The notes under the pieces are model-generated. The model made no database searches. It saw only the letters and a program-made list of their open reading frames with translations, and was not told the origin of the DNA. 30,690 bases of DNA from Coprococcus_C hominis (GTDB taxonomy: Bacteria; Bacillota; Clostridia; Lachnospirales; Lachnospiraceae), in NCBI RefSeq assembly GCF_020687505.1, contig NZ_JAJEQT010000013.1; one strand, given 5' to 3'. A program made the translations under genes and the position numbers. Below, in pieces: positions 7,287 through 16,502 of this stretch (position 1 is the first letter of the stretch; every line of letters starts with the position of its first letter).

Positions 7287-9011
7287 TTATTTTTTCCAGT
7301 AGTCTTTATACAACATCTCTGGATTATTGATTATTTTCTGTTTCATTTGGTCATATAATTTCAAGAATTTTGTTTTATCCCCATTTGCTATTCTATCAAA
7401 TTTTTGCATATTATCAAGAACATAATCGTGGTATGCATAAGGATGTCTGCCTTGATGTGGCATCGACTGTTTGTTCCAATCACCATCTAAATCTAATCCA
7501 TACTTCTTTGTTATGCTCTCAAATTGACTTGTATATTTTTTACTTTTATTCGATGCAAAATGATGTACTTGATTAGGTTTAGTTGTTGTACCACTCTTGC
7601 CTCCAGCCGGCTTCACATAATCGTTCTGTGCTTCTGCAAAATCACTTAGATAATCTTCATATTCCGGAATATCTGCTCGTTGGCTCTCAAATATATCTTC
7701 ATAAAATTCACCTTCCAGATCTGCCTGTTTTTCTATTTCCGCCAGATTCGGTTCCTCTATCTTCGGCACCTCTGTTGGCACCTCTTCCGGCATCCCTTTG
7801 GCTGCCTTTGCATCTCGAATTCCCTTTACGGTATTCTTAACTGCTCCAGCCAGACACACCACATCCGCCGTCGTGGTACTGATTGCCAAAGCCTTATTAT
7901 ATGACTCCTCTCCCATAAGGTCTTTGAGCGGATTTATGGCATCTGTGTACTTCAATCCCTGAACAGAAATTGATACATCCTGCGTTCCCTCAAACAGTTC
8001 CGATGTTCCAAACAAAAGGGAAGATCCCCCGCTCGCAAATCCAAGCACTGTAAGCAGTGTTCCTGCTTCACAAATTGCTACCCCTAATGCGCCTGCGCCA
8101 CTCATTAACGCAAAAGCACCCGTTGCTATCTTCTTCCATCCCTCCTCCCACTTTGCATCCGTGATATATGTCTCGCATGTATCCCTGCTAATCTCAGAAA
8201 GACCATTGATTGTCTCTTCATTTTGCATCATATATCCATAGATGCCAAGAATACTGTTATACAGCTCCGGATTATTTGTTATCTGCAAACAGGCTGTATT
8301 GTTCGCACCTGCCACAAAGCCATGCGCCCATACATCCTGTATCTGCTGTTCTCTTTCCGCCAGACTCGCACTAATATCCGTCACGCCGTTTATTTTCACG
8401 TTCGGCGGTGCTGTAACCGCATTATACCCCTGCGGCATCAGTCCGGTCAAATATGTCAGCGAGCTTTCTGTAAGATTCTGTAATAGCACCAGTTCATTTG
8501 CATCAAAGCTCTCCTCCGTATCAAGAAGCGCCTGTCGATACTCCCTCTCTCTGGCTTCAAATTCTTCGATACGGGTAAATGCATTTTCGAAAGATGGCAT
8601 GGTCACATCTGTGAATCCACACACCCGATAATACATTTCTTTGACAATATCAAGCTCATCATCCATCCACAGATATGAGTTTCGATAAGCATTCAATACC
8701 TCACTGATCGTATCTTCATCGATAACGGCATATGCATCCGAATCAAGCAGAGCATACGCACCCTGATACACCATCAGTATCTGCGTAAACGCCATATTTA
8801 CGGCATCTGCGATTGCCTGTATACTGCTTGCAAATCCGGTTATGTAATTCCGCATAGACACGACAGTTGCCCCGGACTGATTATCAAGCAATGCTGCAAA
8901 ATGATTCACTGCCGTTGTCACATCCGTTATACTCGCCTGCAGCGCAGCAGCCTCACTTATCACATGGTTTGTAAAACCAAATATATCATAAATATCTGCT
9001 GTAAGTCCCAT
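7287..9011 (-). CDS. LXG-type T7SS toxin with C-terminal AHH/HNH-like nuclease
   Basis: 574 residues. Residues 1-230 are helical and LXG-like (for example SMRNYITGFASSIQAIADA), the region used for T7SS recruitment. Residues about 294-337 are hydrophobic and glycine/alanine-rich. A variable linker (about 400-475) is rich in E and P. The tip (about 479-574) contains VHHFASNKSKKYT, KKYGLDLDGDWNKQS and GRHPYAYHDYV. Its paired histidines, N513 and H522/H528 are in the order expected of the AHH branch of HNH/ENDO VII nucleases. Two helical partner genes lie upstream and an immunity gene downstream. The tip DNA (7287 to about 7620) is visibly more AT-rich than the rest of the gene, suggesting tip exchange. 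Confidence 0.8.
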   Translation of the reverse strand: MGLTADIYDIFGFTNHVISEAAALQASITDVTTAVNHFAALLDNQSGATVVSMRNYITGFASSIQAIADAVNMAFTQILMVYQGAYALLDSDAYAVIDEDTISEVLNAYRNSYLWMDDELDIVKEMYYRVCGFTDVTMPSFENAFTRIEEFEAREREYRQALLDTEESFDANELVLLQNLTESSLTYLTGLMPQGYNAVTAPPNVKINGVTDISASLAEREQQIQDVWAHGFVAGANNTACLQITNNPELYNSILGIYGYMMQNEETINGLSEISRDTCETYITDAKWEEGWKKIATGAFALMSGAGALGVAICEAGTLLTVLGFASGGSSLLFGTSELFEGTQDVSISVQGLKYTDAINPLKDLMGEESYNKALAISTTTADVVCLAGAVKNTVKGIRDAKAAKGMPEEVPTEVPKIEEPNLAEIEKQADLEGEFYEDIFESQRADIPEYEDYLSDFAEAQNDYVKPAGGKSGTTTKPNQVHHFASNKSKKYTSQFESITKKYGLDLDGDWNKQSMPHQGRHPYAYHDYVLDNMQKFDRIANGDKTKFLKLYDQMKQKIINNPEMLYKDYWKK

Positions 9012-9019
9012 AGTTCCCC

Positions 9020-9295
9020 CTATTTATTCATATCCTCCGCCGCTTGCGCATCTACGCCCAAAAGTGCTGTATATGCATTCGTTACGCTCTGTGTCACCAA
9101 CATCATGATGTTTTTCATACTATCAGATAGTTTATCCAACATTTCTAATTGTTCCTGTAATGCTTGATAGGATGGAAGACTGGTAACACCTTCCTGTTTA
9201 TACTCCGTATTGACTTTATGTATATCTCCGATTGCATCTGTAACCTCCTTCATTCCCAACTGCAACGTATCTAAATCAATATGTAAACTTCCCAT
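9020..9295 (-). CDS. Small helical LXG-partner protein (WXG100-like, DUF5344/YwqI-type)
   Basis: 91 residues from ATG 9295 behind GGAGGAG; a longer upstream frame has no such site. The sequence is a helical hairpin with no WXG motif (DAIGDIHKVNTEYKQEG then LPSYQALQEQLEMLDKLSD). In Firmicute LXG loci, two small helical proteins encoded just before the toxin act as targeting partners or chaperones of the LXG domain. This is the second of the pair, 8 bases before the toxin start. Confidence 0.7.
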   Translation of the reverse strand: MGSLHIDLDTLQLGMKEVTDAIGDIHKVNTEYKQEGVTSLPSYQALQEQLEMLDKLSDSMKNIMMLVTQSVTNAYTALLGVDAQAAEDMNK

Positions 9296-9306
9296 GATAG
9301 CTCCTC

Positions 9307-9768
9307 CTACAGTTTTTTTCGTAAATCTTTGTTCGCACTTACGAGCGTGTCTATCTCGTTTTGATATGTTCTTATTTGTTGATTCAAGGCTTCTATCTCT
9401 CCTTCTAACCATGTTCTTTTTTCCCGCATCTGAGTCTGCATATCTTCTACCTGTGTCTGACAGTTTTCGACATCGGTATCTATATGTCCAAACTCAAGAT
9501 CCGCATAATTATACTCACTGCCCCACCATTGATGTATTTCTCCCGTATATGTGCAGATTACATGATTATAATAGGTTTGAATTCCTTCTATATTTTGTAT
9601 AACGGTACTCAGATTTCCAATTGCAGAACGCAGATCATCATACTCATCCTCATACCTTGCGATTAAAGTTCTGACACCGCTCATCTGCACCTCATAGCGC
9701 TGGATTGCTCTGCGATTATCCAATATTTCCTGTTGAATCTGCTGCTTTTCTTTAGATTTTTGTGCCAT
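9307..9768 (-). CDS. Coiled-coil LXG-partner protein (DUF5082/YwqH-like)
   Basis: 153 residues, almost all coiled coil (EKQQIQQEILDNRRAIQRYE and CQTQVEDMQTQMREKRTWLE). It has a central loop with HQWWGSEYN, so a WWG turn is present. Length and charge pattern fit the DUF5082/YwqH type that precedes LXG toxins. Its ATG follows the EssC stop by 9 bases with AGAGGTGG between them, placing it in the same transcript as EssC. Confidence 0.7.
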   Translation of the reverse strand: MAQKSKEKQQIQQEILDNRRAIQRYEVQMSGVRTLIARYEDEYDDLRSAIGNLSTVIQNIEGIQTYYNHVICTYTGEIHQWWGSEYNYADLEFGHIDTDVENCQTQVEDMQTQMREKRTWLEGEIEALNQQIRTYQNEIDTLVSANKDLRKKL

Positions 9769-9777
9769 ATTCCACCT

Positions 9778-12700
9778 CTATCCTTTCTGCACAACCCGAA
9801 CTCTCTCGATCTTATCGCCTTGTATCACATACGCATCATTTACATCCAGTTCTTTCTTGAATGTACGGGCAACTCCCATCGATATATCTGTCACTTTAAT
9901 GTTCTTAATATTCTCAAATATAATAAATGATTTTGTATCACGCACCTGCTTCAAGAGCTCGCCTGCCGAGAAGGAAATCATAGCATTTTCAACATCCGTC
10001 AACAGGAAACATCCTTTTGCTGACTTAAATGCCATACTTATCTGCCTGTATAGATCTACCATCGCTTTGTCCGTACCGATCTGCTTCATTATCTCTGGTG
10101 AATTGACTACGATTATCTGCAGACTCGCTGGTGTTTCCTGTTTCTGAAGCTTCTGCCACGCTATATTCAACAGCTCCGCTGCACCCTCTGTTGTCTGCGT
10201 ATATCCACTCACATCTGACTCAAACCTCCTATACTCACCTGCTGTATCATCCATGAGATACACATCCACAGGTGCCTTGTCCTGATTCCTGAGAGCCCTG
10301 TCAAGCAAATACTCTACATATTGGTGTTTGCTGCTGTCTTTTGCTCCAACAAAAGCCAGCAGCGGTGTCTGCCCCAGATCCAATGTCCGTCTGCCTATCG
10401 TCTCAAACTCCATGCCGAGCGGAATTTCATATGATTTATAGCTTGTTCCAAACTGCTTCGCCATATATGCTTCCGTTACCTTCTGTGGTATCTCCGGAAT
10501 CCCCGGTACATACATATCACCGTACTGATCATGAATCTGATCAATAAACGCCTTCATAAGCGTAATCTTCTCAAACTCTTTTTCTGCTGCAAAAGCCAGA
10601 TAATACTGTATCTCATAATACATTTTATCTGCCTCAATAAGTCCTCTTCCCGCGATATCATGCAGCTTCTTGCGGCATGCCTCAAAGACCACGCCATAAT
10701 CGCTGGAATCATTGCAATACAAAGCAGTTCTCTTCGAAAAGTTTGATAACAGCTTGAATCCGGCTCCTCCTGCCTGACCGGCGGTCACGACAAAAGAGAT
10801 ACCTGCTGCCACGCTCTCTCTGCTGATACTTATAATCTGATCCTCATAGTCCGGATAATACCCCCGAAATGCAACCCAGTTATCCAGAAAGATCACTATC
10901 TGTGGCAGCTCCGTCTGTCCGGATTCCCGATATGCACTATACGAACTTAACCCAAGCTGGGAAAAATACTTTTTTCGCACCTGCACAGTTTCCTGCATCA
11001 TCTTCAGGAATCCTTTGAGACGTTGTTCATCTGTAGACGTAATAACTCCTCCAACATGATTCAATGTCTCAAAATTACGAAGAATCATAGATGCAAAATC
11101 CAGAATATACATCTGGACATCCTTTGGAGAATAACGCATTGCCAGCCCACAGATCATTGTCTGTAACAGATTCGTCTTTCCAGACTGCGCAGATCCCAAT
11201 ATATAGAAATTATTCTGCGAGATGTTCCACGTTTCCACATACTGCCGCTGTCTTGACGGATCATCCACCACGCCCACAGGAACAACAATATCGGTTCCCG
11301 TGTAAGAAAAGCCATCCAACGTAAATGGCAATTTCTCCGGTAAAGCAGGAAGGCAGATGTTCGGTAATCTGGATATTCCCTTTTTCTCACAAAATTCATT
11401 CACATAATTAACGATTGCTTTCAACTGCGTCTCGCCTGCATCGTCCTCGTTTGGCTTTTGCTCATATATCACAGATCTTTTTCCCGACAATGCAACACTT
11501 GTCAACGCAAACTTCTTCTGTGCAGATATCCCATCTGTTTTTGCAGTAACTCCGCTATATGCTGACTGGAACAACTGAAAAATCTCATTATTTCCCACCT
11601 GCAGATATGCCCTGCCCGGTTCCTTGATTTCTGCCGCCAATGGTGATTTCAATACTTCATTACTATCATTCTTGTTCTGCACTTTGAGACACAGTTTGAA
11701 TTTCGAATTACTCCATATCTGATCACTTACTACGCCCGAAGGCTTCTGTGTTGCAAGAATCAGATGTACACCCAGACTTCGTCCGATTCGTGCAGCTGAT
11801 ATCAGTTCTTTCATAAATTCCGGCTGTTCACTCTTCAACTCGGCAAACTCATCTACAATCAAAATCAGATGTGGAAGAGGGATTTCTGCCTTTCCATCTT
11901 TATATGCCTTAATATAATCATCAATATGATTTACCTCTAATTTTGCAAAAAGCTCCTGCCGCTTGACAAGCTCTGCCTTGATTGATAACAGCGACCGCTC
12001 AATTTCATTACCATCTATATTGGTGATTGCACCATTCAGATGTGGCAGATCCTTAAACTGATTTACCATTCCTCCTCCCTTAAAATCGATGATGATAAAC
12101 CCAACCTCATATGGATGAAACAAGGTCGCCATGGATAAAATATATGTCTGCAGGATCTCAGATTTTCCCGATCCGGTAGTTCCTGCTACCAACCCATGCG
12201 GTCCATGATACTTCTCATGCAGATCCAAATATACGATTTCATCCCCGCTCTTAACTCCAATCGGAGCCGCCATTGTCTTGTATATTTTCGAGTTTGACCA
12301 GCGGCTTTCCAGATCCAGATCATACGGACTCATAATATGTAACAGCTGAAATAATGTTATGTTTTTTGTCAGTGTATTTTCCAGATTCACCTCATCGACA
12401 TACACACATGCCAGTTTCTTTGCCGCGATCTCCGCGCGTTCACGTGACACATATTCATATTCAAACGTCTGTATCTGATCCCCATTGTCCGTATCCTGAA
12501 TATATCCTTTGTAGAAGTCTTCCTCCAGAAAGATCCTGCTTGTACACGCAGGATTCAGGAACTCCTCATACTCCTCAAAAAACACAAAATGAAAGCCGAG
12601 ATCTTTTGCTTTCTCTATGTAACCGGACACCGGATGATTGCGAAGCATAGCTGACCGGAATACCAGCACAACATACTCCTGCATCTGTTCCGTCACTCCA

Positions 12701-14277
12701 CCCATTGATTCTCGACGGGAAAGTTCAGAATACAGAAATTCCAACGTGCTTTTTGCACTTTCGCCATCATACATAAAATTGCGCAATTTATTTTGCTCAT
12801 TGTAGGTGATTGGCAGCCATCTCGCCCATGAGAACAAGGGAACATCTACTTTATCCATAATCAAAAACAGCTTGATATCCTTATAAAAATGCGAAGCTGC
12901 AAATCCTATGATCAGATTTTTCTCCATCTGATACAACTTTGTCCGGCTTCCAATGAAACCAACCGCATTCGCGGTCTTCAGGTCGAGGCATACCGGCATC
13001 GCATCAATAAACTCATATTTATCATGCATGGTTTTCGGAAAATCCTTCAGCGTATCTTCCGTGTCCACATACTCTTCTTTTTTATAATCAACCGGACAGC
13101 ACGACCGCACAACACCCTTTCCGAGACAGACCTTGAGAAAGTCTTCATCCTCGCGTTTTCTTTCAAAAAGCCGATTGTCAAAATTCTCAATAAACGTCAT
13201 ATAATTGTTCAGCGATGGATTCATATACTCTGCGACCGTTTTCTCCCGCTCCCGCAAATGTATAATCTCATCCTCCCGATTCGTCAGATATTCCAGATAT
13301 ATCTTTTTTCTTCGTTCTTCTTTTTCCTGTCTTTTATTTCGTTCCTTTACAAAATTCAAGACTGTAACAGTTGTACTCACTGACATTGTTGCCGCAAAAT
13401 AGATGACATACATGCCTCCACCGCCCATCATTCCGCGGAGTCCAACCATCATCAACATATTTACCAGCATCGGCATAACAGACATCAAAAAGTTCTGCTG
13501 TTCCGACTCGTCCTTGTTGTTCGGCTCCAGCACTTCAATCGTCTGATCCGGCATCGAGAACTGCTGTCGGACATTTTTTATAAACTTCGGATATTCATAA
13601 TGATTTTTCTGATACTGAACAATCTCCACTTTTCTCTTCGTTATAAGCTTTGCTTTTCTCGTTGTATATATCATTCCGTCACAGATACAGAACGAATATC
13701 CCTTGATCGACAAAAACTCTCCATCCCGCACATGACAGGTATTGGCGCGTGGCATAAATCCATTTACCTCAATACCAATTGTGTTCGAGACAAATTCCGC
13801 ATCGTATCCATCGATTACTTTATACAGTTTTACACAATCTTCATGTGTGTAGGGATCATCGATTCGAATTGTGCACTCTACTTGTCCACCAATAGAAAAT
13901 TCAGAAATATTTTTGCAGTCAATCTGAAGATCGTAATCATCACCGACTGCATCGAAACATGCGAGAAAATCAATGCTGAATACCTCCGTTCCGGTATAAT
14001 CATAGCACAGAGATAAATGATCGCCTGTCTCCAGCTTTCTCACATATTCTTTCAGATTGAAATCTTTGGTCAGATATACGGTATCATTACAACTGATAAT
14101 ATATTCCCCATCTGCCTGCCGATCAATTCGAAAAATAAAGCCTGTCATAAAGCGATCTTTTCGAAACGCAATCTGACATGCTTTATCTGTTCCTATCGTA
14201 ATACTTCCGGCAAATGAATCATCAAAATCCACTTCCTTATACATGTTATTTCCATATATCACTAATTTATGTTTCAT
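9778..14277 (-). CDS. essC: EssC-type FtsK/SpoIIIE ATPase, T7SS motor
   Basis: 1499 residues, the usual size for Firmicute EssC. Two N-terminal FHA-like domains cover about 1-215. Two membrane helices lie at about 260-310 (NFLMSVMPMLVNMLMMVGL and a following segment). Three FtsK-like ATPase modules follow. D1 has Walker A GTTGSGKSE at about 697-705 and Walker B LILIVDEFAEL at about 805. D2 has Walker A GSAQSGKTN near 1032 but a weak Walker B (IVIFLDNW, lacking the catalytic acid after D). D3 near 1312 has a degenerate P-loop (GAKDSSKHQ) and is probably non-catalytic. It is the membrane motor that recruits and exports WXG100/LXG substrates. It is followed directly by the effector genes. Confidence 0.97.
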   Translation of the reverse strand: MKHKLVIYGNNMYKEVDFDDSFAGSITIGTDKACQIAFRKDRFMTGFIFRIDRQADGEYIISCNDTVYLTKDFNLKEYVRKLETGDHLSLCYDYTGTEVFSIDFLACFDAVGDDYDLQIDCKNISEFSIGGQVECTIRIDDPYTHEDCVKLYKVIDGYDAEFVSNTIGIEVNGFMPRANTCHVRDGEFLSIKGYSFCICDGMIYTTRKAKLITKRKVEIVQYQKNHYEYPKFIKNVRQQFSMPDQTIEVLEPNNKDESEQQNFLMSVMPMLVNMLMMVGLRGMMGGGGMYVIYFAATMSVSTTVTVLNFVKERNKRQEKEERRKKIYLEYLTNREDEIIHLREREKTVAEYMNPSLNNYMTFIENFDNRLFERKREDEDFLKVCLGKGVVRSCCPVDYKKEEYVDTEDTLKDFPKTMHDKYEFIDAMPVCLDLKTANAVGFIGSRTKLYQMEKNLIIGFAASHFYKDIKLFLIMDKVDVPLFSWARWLPITYNEQNKLRNFMYDGESAKSTLEFLYSELSRRESMGGVTEQMQEYVVLVFRSAMLRNHPVSGYIEKAKDLGFHFVFFEEYEEFLNPACTSRIFLEEDFYKGYIQDTDNGDQIQTFEYEYVSRERAEIAAKKLACVYVDEVNLENTLTKNITLFQLLHIMSPYDLDLESRWSNSKIYKTMAAPIGVKSGDEIVYLDLHEKYHGPHGLVAGTTGSGKSEILQTYILSMATLFHPYEVGFIIIDFKGGGMVNQFKDLPHLNGAITNIDGNEIERSLLSIKAELVKRQELFAKLEVNHIDDYIKAYKDGKAEIPLPHLILIVDEFAELKSEQPEFMKELISAARIGRSLGVHLILATQKPSGVVSDQIWSNSKFKLCLKVQNKNDSNEVLKSPLAAEIKEPGRAYLQVGNNEIFQLFQSAYSGVTAKTDGISAQKKFALTSVALSGKRSVIYEQKPNEDDAGETQLKAIVNYVNEFCEKKGISRLPNICLPALPEKLPFTLDGFSYTGTDIVVPVGVVDDPSRQRQYVETWNISQNNFYILGSAQSGKTNLLQTMICGLAMRYSPKDVQMYILDFASMILRNFETLNHVGGVITSTDEQRLKGFLKMMQETVQVRKKYFSQLGLSSYSAYRESGQTELPQIVIFLDNWVAFRGYYPDYEDQIISISRESVAAGISFVVTAGQAGGAGFKLLSNFSKRTALYCNDSSDYGVVFEACRKKLHDIAGRGLIEADKMYYEIQYYLAFAAEKEFEKITLMKAFIDQIHDQYGDMYVPGIPEIPQKVTEAYMAKQFGTSYKSYEIPLGMEFETIGRRTLDLGQTPLLAFVGAKDSSKHQYVEYLLDRALRNQDKAPVDVYLMDDTAGEYRRFESDVSGYTQTTEGAAELLNIAWQKLQKQETPASLQIIVVNSPEIMKQIGTDKAMVDLYRQISMAFKSAKGCFLLTDVENAMISFSAGELLKQVRDTKSFIIFENIKNIKVTDISMGVARTFKKELDVNDAYVIQGDKIERVRVVQKG

Positions 14278-14292
14278 TTGTACCCCCTGCTT

Positions 14293-14544
14293 TTATCTGT
14301 CAAAATGTATAATCGTACCATTGCGCAATCCGAACGATTCCAGCAACCGGTCTCCACGCAACAGCGTTCTTGGATCTTCCGTACACATATAACATTCCGC
14401 CACATTCGACATATCAATCCCAAGATTTAATCCTTTATTTAACCCATAGATCAATTCGTTGGCTGATATATCAAGCGGAATCTCCATATCCAGCCATGTA
14501 TTTCTTTTTTTATGATGAAATTCCACAATCACTGTATTTTCCAT
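14293..14544 (-). CDS. EsaB/YukD-like ubiquitin-fold T7SS protein
   Basis: 83 residues from ATG 14544 (GGGAG 8 bases upstream); a longer frame starting at 14571 would overlap the upstream stop and lacks a site. It has a beta-grasp pattern: VIVEFHHKKRNTWLDMEIP, a helix ISANELIYGLNKGLNL, and a C-terminal GLRNGTIIHF strand. Small ubiquitin-like proteins of this type (EsaB/YukD) are encoded beside EssC in T7SSb loci and are needed for or modulate secretion. It sits 15 bases upstream of EssC. Confidence 0.8.
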   Translation of the reverse strand: MENTVIVEFHHKKRNTWLDMEIPLDISANELIYGLNKGLNLGIDMSNVAECYMCTEDPRTLLRGDRLLESFGLRNGTIIHFDR

Positions 14545-14571
14545 ATTCAACACTCCCCTTATTTGGAACAT

Positions 14572-15594
14572 CTATTCCATGCACAATATAGTTCTGTCAA
14601 ACAACTGTGAATTTTTCGTCATTTCCAGATCAAGCGGCGCATTATACTCTTCGATAAATTCACTGAACTCATATTTCTGCAGAAGCTGTGCGCCAGAGAG
14701 AAAATCCGGTTGATTATATTTGTAACGGTTACACAAAATCAAAATATTCCTGTCAAAATCCAGCATATTGGAAAGCAACGCTTCCAGCTTTCCTACCGCG
14801 ATCTTATCCTGCGTTGTCAAGAGTACTTTCCAATCACAATTCTTCAGGAAAACCAGTTTGTCTGCCTCCAGCTCGGAAGATAACTCCACTACAATATAGT
14901 CATAGATATTTTTGTCTCGCAGATAATCTACAATCTGGGAATATACGGAAAACTTCATCTGATAAGAAACCGGAAGATTCTTGAATGACGGCAAAAAATC
15001 AAACCCTTCATTTTTGATTTCGTCCTGTATGATTTTTAATGCATTTTTTATATTGATGGAACACTGATAACAAAACGCGGTTCCAAGCACGCTTGCATCA
15101 TCTATATAATATGTAAAATCCTGATATGGAACGGTACTGATATAGATTACACGTTTCCCTTTTTTCATCAGTTTATGCGCAAGCGTCAATGCAGTAATTG
15201 TCTTTCCCGTTCCCCCGGATGCTGAGAACACGCCAACTACCTTTGTCCCCTTTTCCGACTCCGCCTCTGTGATCAGCCCAGAATCGATCTTCTCCAGCAT
15301 ACGTTTTACACTGTAATACTTATATATGTAGGCAGGATTCTCTGCATCCATCTCTTCTTCTGTCAAATAGTAAATGCTTGTCTTCGAAAAAGCCTCTGGA
15401 TGCGGTAACATAATCCCATAAGGAAGTATCAGAACGTCAATCTTCTTCGGTCGCTCCAGAAACGCTTCCAGACAGCCTGCATCTGTTATAAATTCAATGC
15501 TTGCCCGTTCCTCTGTAAGCTTTGCAAGCTTAAACTCAATCGTTGCCACGTATTCCTCGTCGAATGCCGCGAATACAATACTTTTCTTTATCAT
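14572..15594 (-). CDS. ParA/MinD-family ATPase, CpaE-like
   Basis: 340 residues. Residues 1-115 resemble a degenerate receiver domain as in CpaE. The ATPase follows with P-loop GVFSASGGTGKTITAL (K131). The signature lysine of the deviant Walker A (KGGxGKT) is replaced by S126, so the usual sandwich-dimer contact may be changed. The switch region reads YDYIVVELSSELEAD in place of the canonical D-x3-G. Such ATPases often position membrane machines, so a role in placing or assembling the secretion apparatus is plausible. It overlaps tightly with neighbours in the T7SS operon. Confidence 0.8.
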   Translation of the reverse strand: MIKKSIVFAAFDEEYVATIEFKLAKLTEERASIEFITDAGCLEAFLERPKKIDVLILPYGIMLPHPEAFSKTSIYYLTEEEMDAENPAYIYKYYSVKRMLEKIDSGLITEAESEKGTKVVGVFSASGGTGKTITALTLAHKLMKKGKRVIYISTVPYQDFTYYIDDASVLGTAFCYQCSINIKNALKIIQDEIKNEGFDFLPSFKNLPVSYQMKFSVYSQIVDYLRDKNIYDYIVVELSSELEADKLVFLKNCDWKVLLTTQDKIAVGKLEALLSNMLDFDRNILILCNRYKYNQPDFLSGAQLLQKYEFSEFIEEYNAPLDLEMTKNSQLFDRTILCME

Positions 15595-15606
15595 ATCTGC
15601 CCCCTG

Positions 15607-16491
15607 TTATGACACTGTGATCTTAAATTCTACATCCGCCAAAACCAGACTGTCTCCATCTTTCAGGTAATATTTCTGATCTGGTTCCAACGTATAGCCG
15701 TTGACGCTCGTTCCATTTGTACTCTCCAAATCCTGAATCATATAACTGCCATTTTCCCTGACAATCCTACAATGATTTCGACTGACCTTCGTGGAATTTG
15801 CAATCGTTCCGTCTGCTTCCTTTGATTTTCCTATGAGGAATTCCGGCTTATCAACAATAAATATCAGATTTCCTTCGGATCCGTTATGTTCTAATAGTAA
15901 CGTTTTTTCTGAATCTGTATTCTCCATCGCATGTTCAACTGCCTGAATTCCGAAGTCATAAGAGATAAGTGCATGCAATACCTCTGCATCTGTCTTCGTC
16001 TGATCCATTACCACATAATACAGTTCCGTCTGTCTGTCAGGCATATTTACAAAAATCTGATTGAAGATCATGAGCATTGTATTCCGAAATAAATAACTCC
16101 ATGTGCATGCATCATGCAGATCACATTCATAATTAATAGGGAGAATGACTGCCTTGATTTCTTTATTTTTTCCGTCGTAATATAGCCGTTCAAACTTTAT
16201 GTCTACAGCCTTCATCTCCAGGAAATCATTGTCATCCATTCTCTTTAACATCTGCAAAAAATGAATGCATGCTGTCACAAGTTCTGCGCTGCTGATTTCT
16301 CCCATCGCTTCCGTGAACCGACGGTATCCCTCTACACCATACAACAACTGTACTTTCTGATTATGTAGTACCTGTACCATCGGAATGTGATGTTCTTCCA
16401 ATTTATTTACAACCTTCATCCCGAGCATAAATAACGCATCCTGCGCTTCAAATGTATACGCGAGATGATCTGCATAACAACTGACTATCAT
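15607..16491 (-). CDS. DUF6382/FHA-domain T7SS protein
   Basis: 294 residues. The N-terminal ~190 residues resemble the DUF6382 region (IPMVQVLHNQKVQLLYGVEG and later FLQMLKRMDDNDFLEM), which I read as a pseudokinase-like fold. It may play the part of EssB, which is absent here (inference). A C-terminal FHA domain (about 205-294) has FLIGKSKEADGTI, VSRNHCRI and DLESTNGTSVNG, all binding residues intact, so it should bind phosphothreonine. No membrane helix. It lies between the ATPase and the membrane FHA protein. Confidence 0.75.
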   Translation of the reverse strand: MIVSCYADHLAYTFEAQDALFMLGMKVVNKLEEHHIPMVQVLHNQKVQLLYGVEGYRRFTEAMGEISSAELVTACIHFLQMLKRMDDNDFLEMKAVDIKFERLYYDGKNKEIKAVILPINYECDLHDACTWSYLFRNTMLMIFNQIFVNMPDRQTELYYVVMDQTKTDAEVLHALISYDFGIQAVEHAMENTDSEKTLLLEHNGSEGNLIFIVDKPEFLIGKSKEADGTIANSTKVSRNHCRIVRENGSYMIQDLESTNGTSVNGYTLEPDQKYYLKDGDSLVLADVEFKITVS

Positions 16492-16502
16492 CTTTTTACT
16501 GT

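Noticed and set aside
12354..13383. Several plus-strand frames of 60-160 codons inside essC
   Set aside because: They lie opposite a strongly conserved 1499-codon gene, have Pro/Ser/His-rich compositions typical of antisense frames, and lack ribosome sites.
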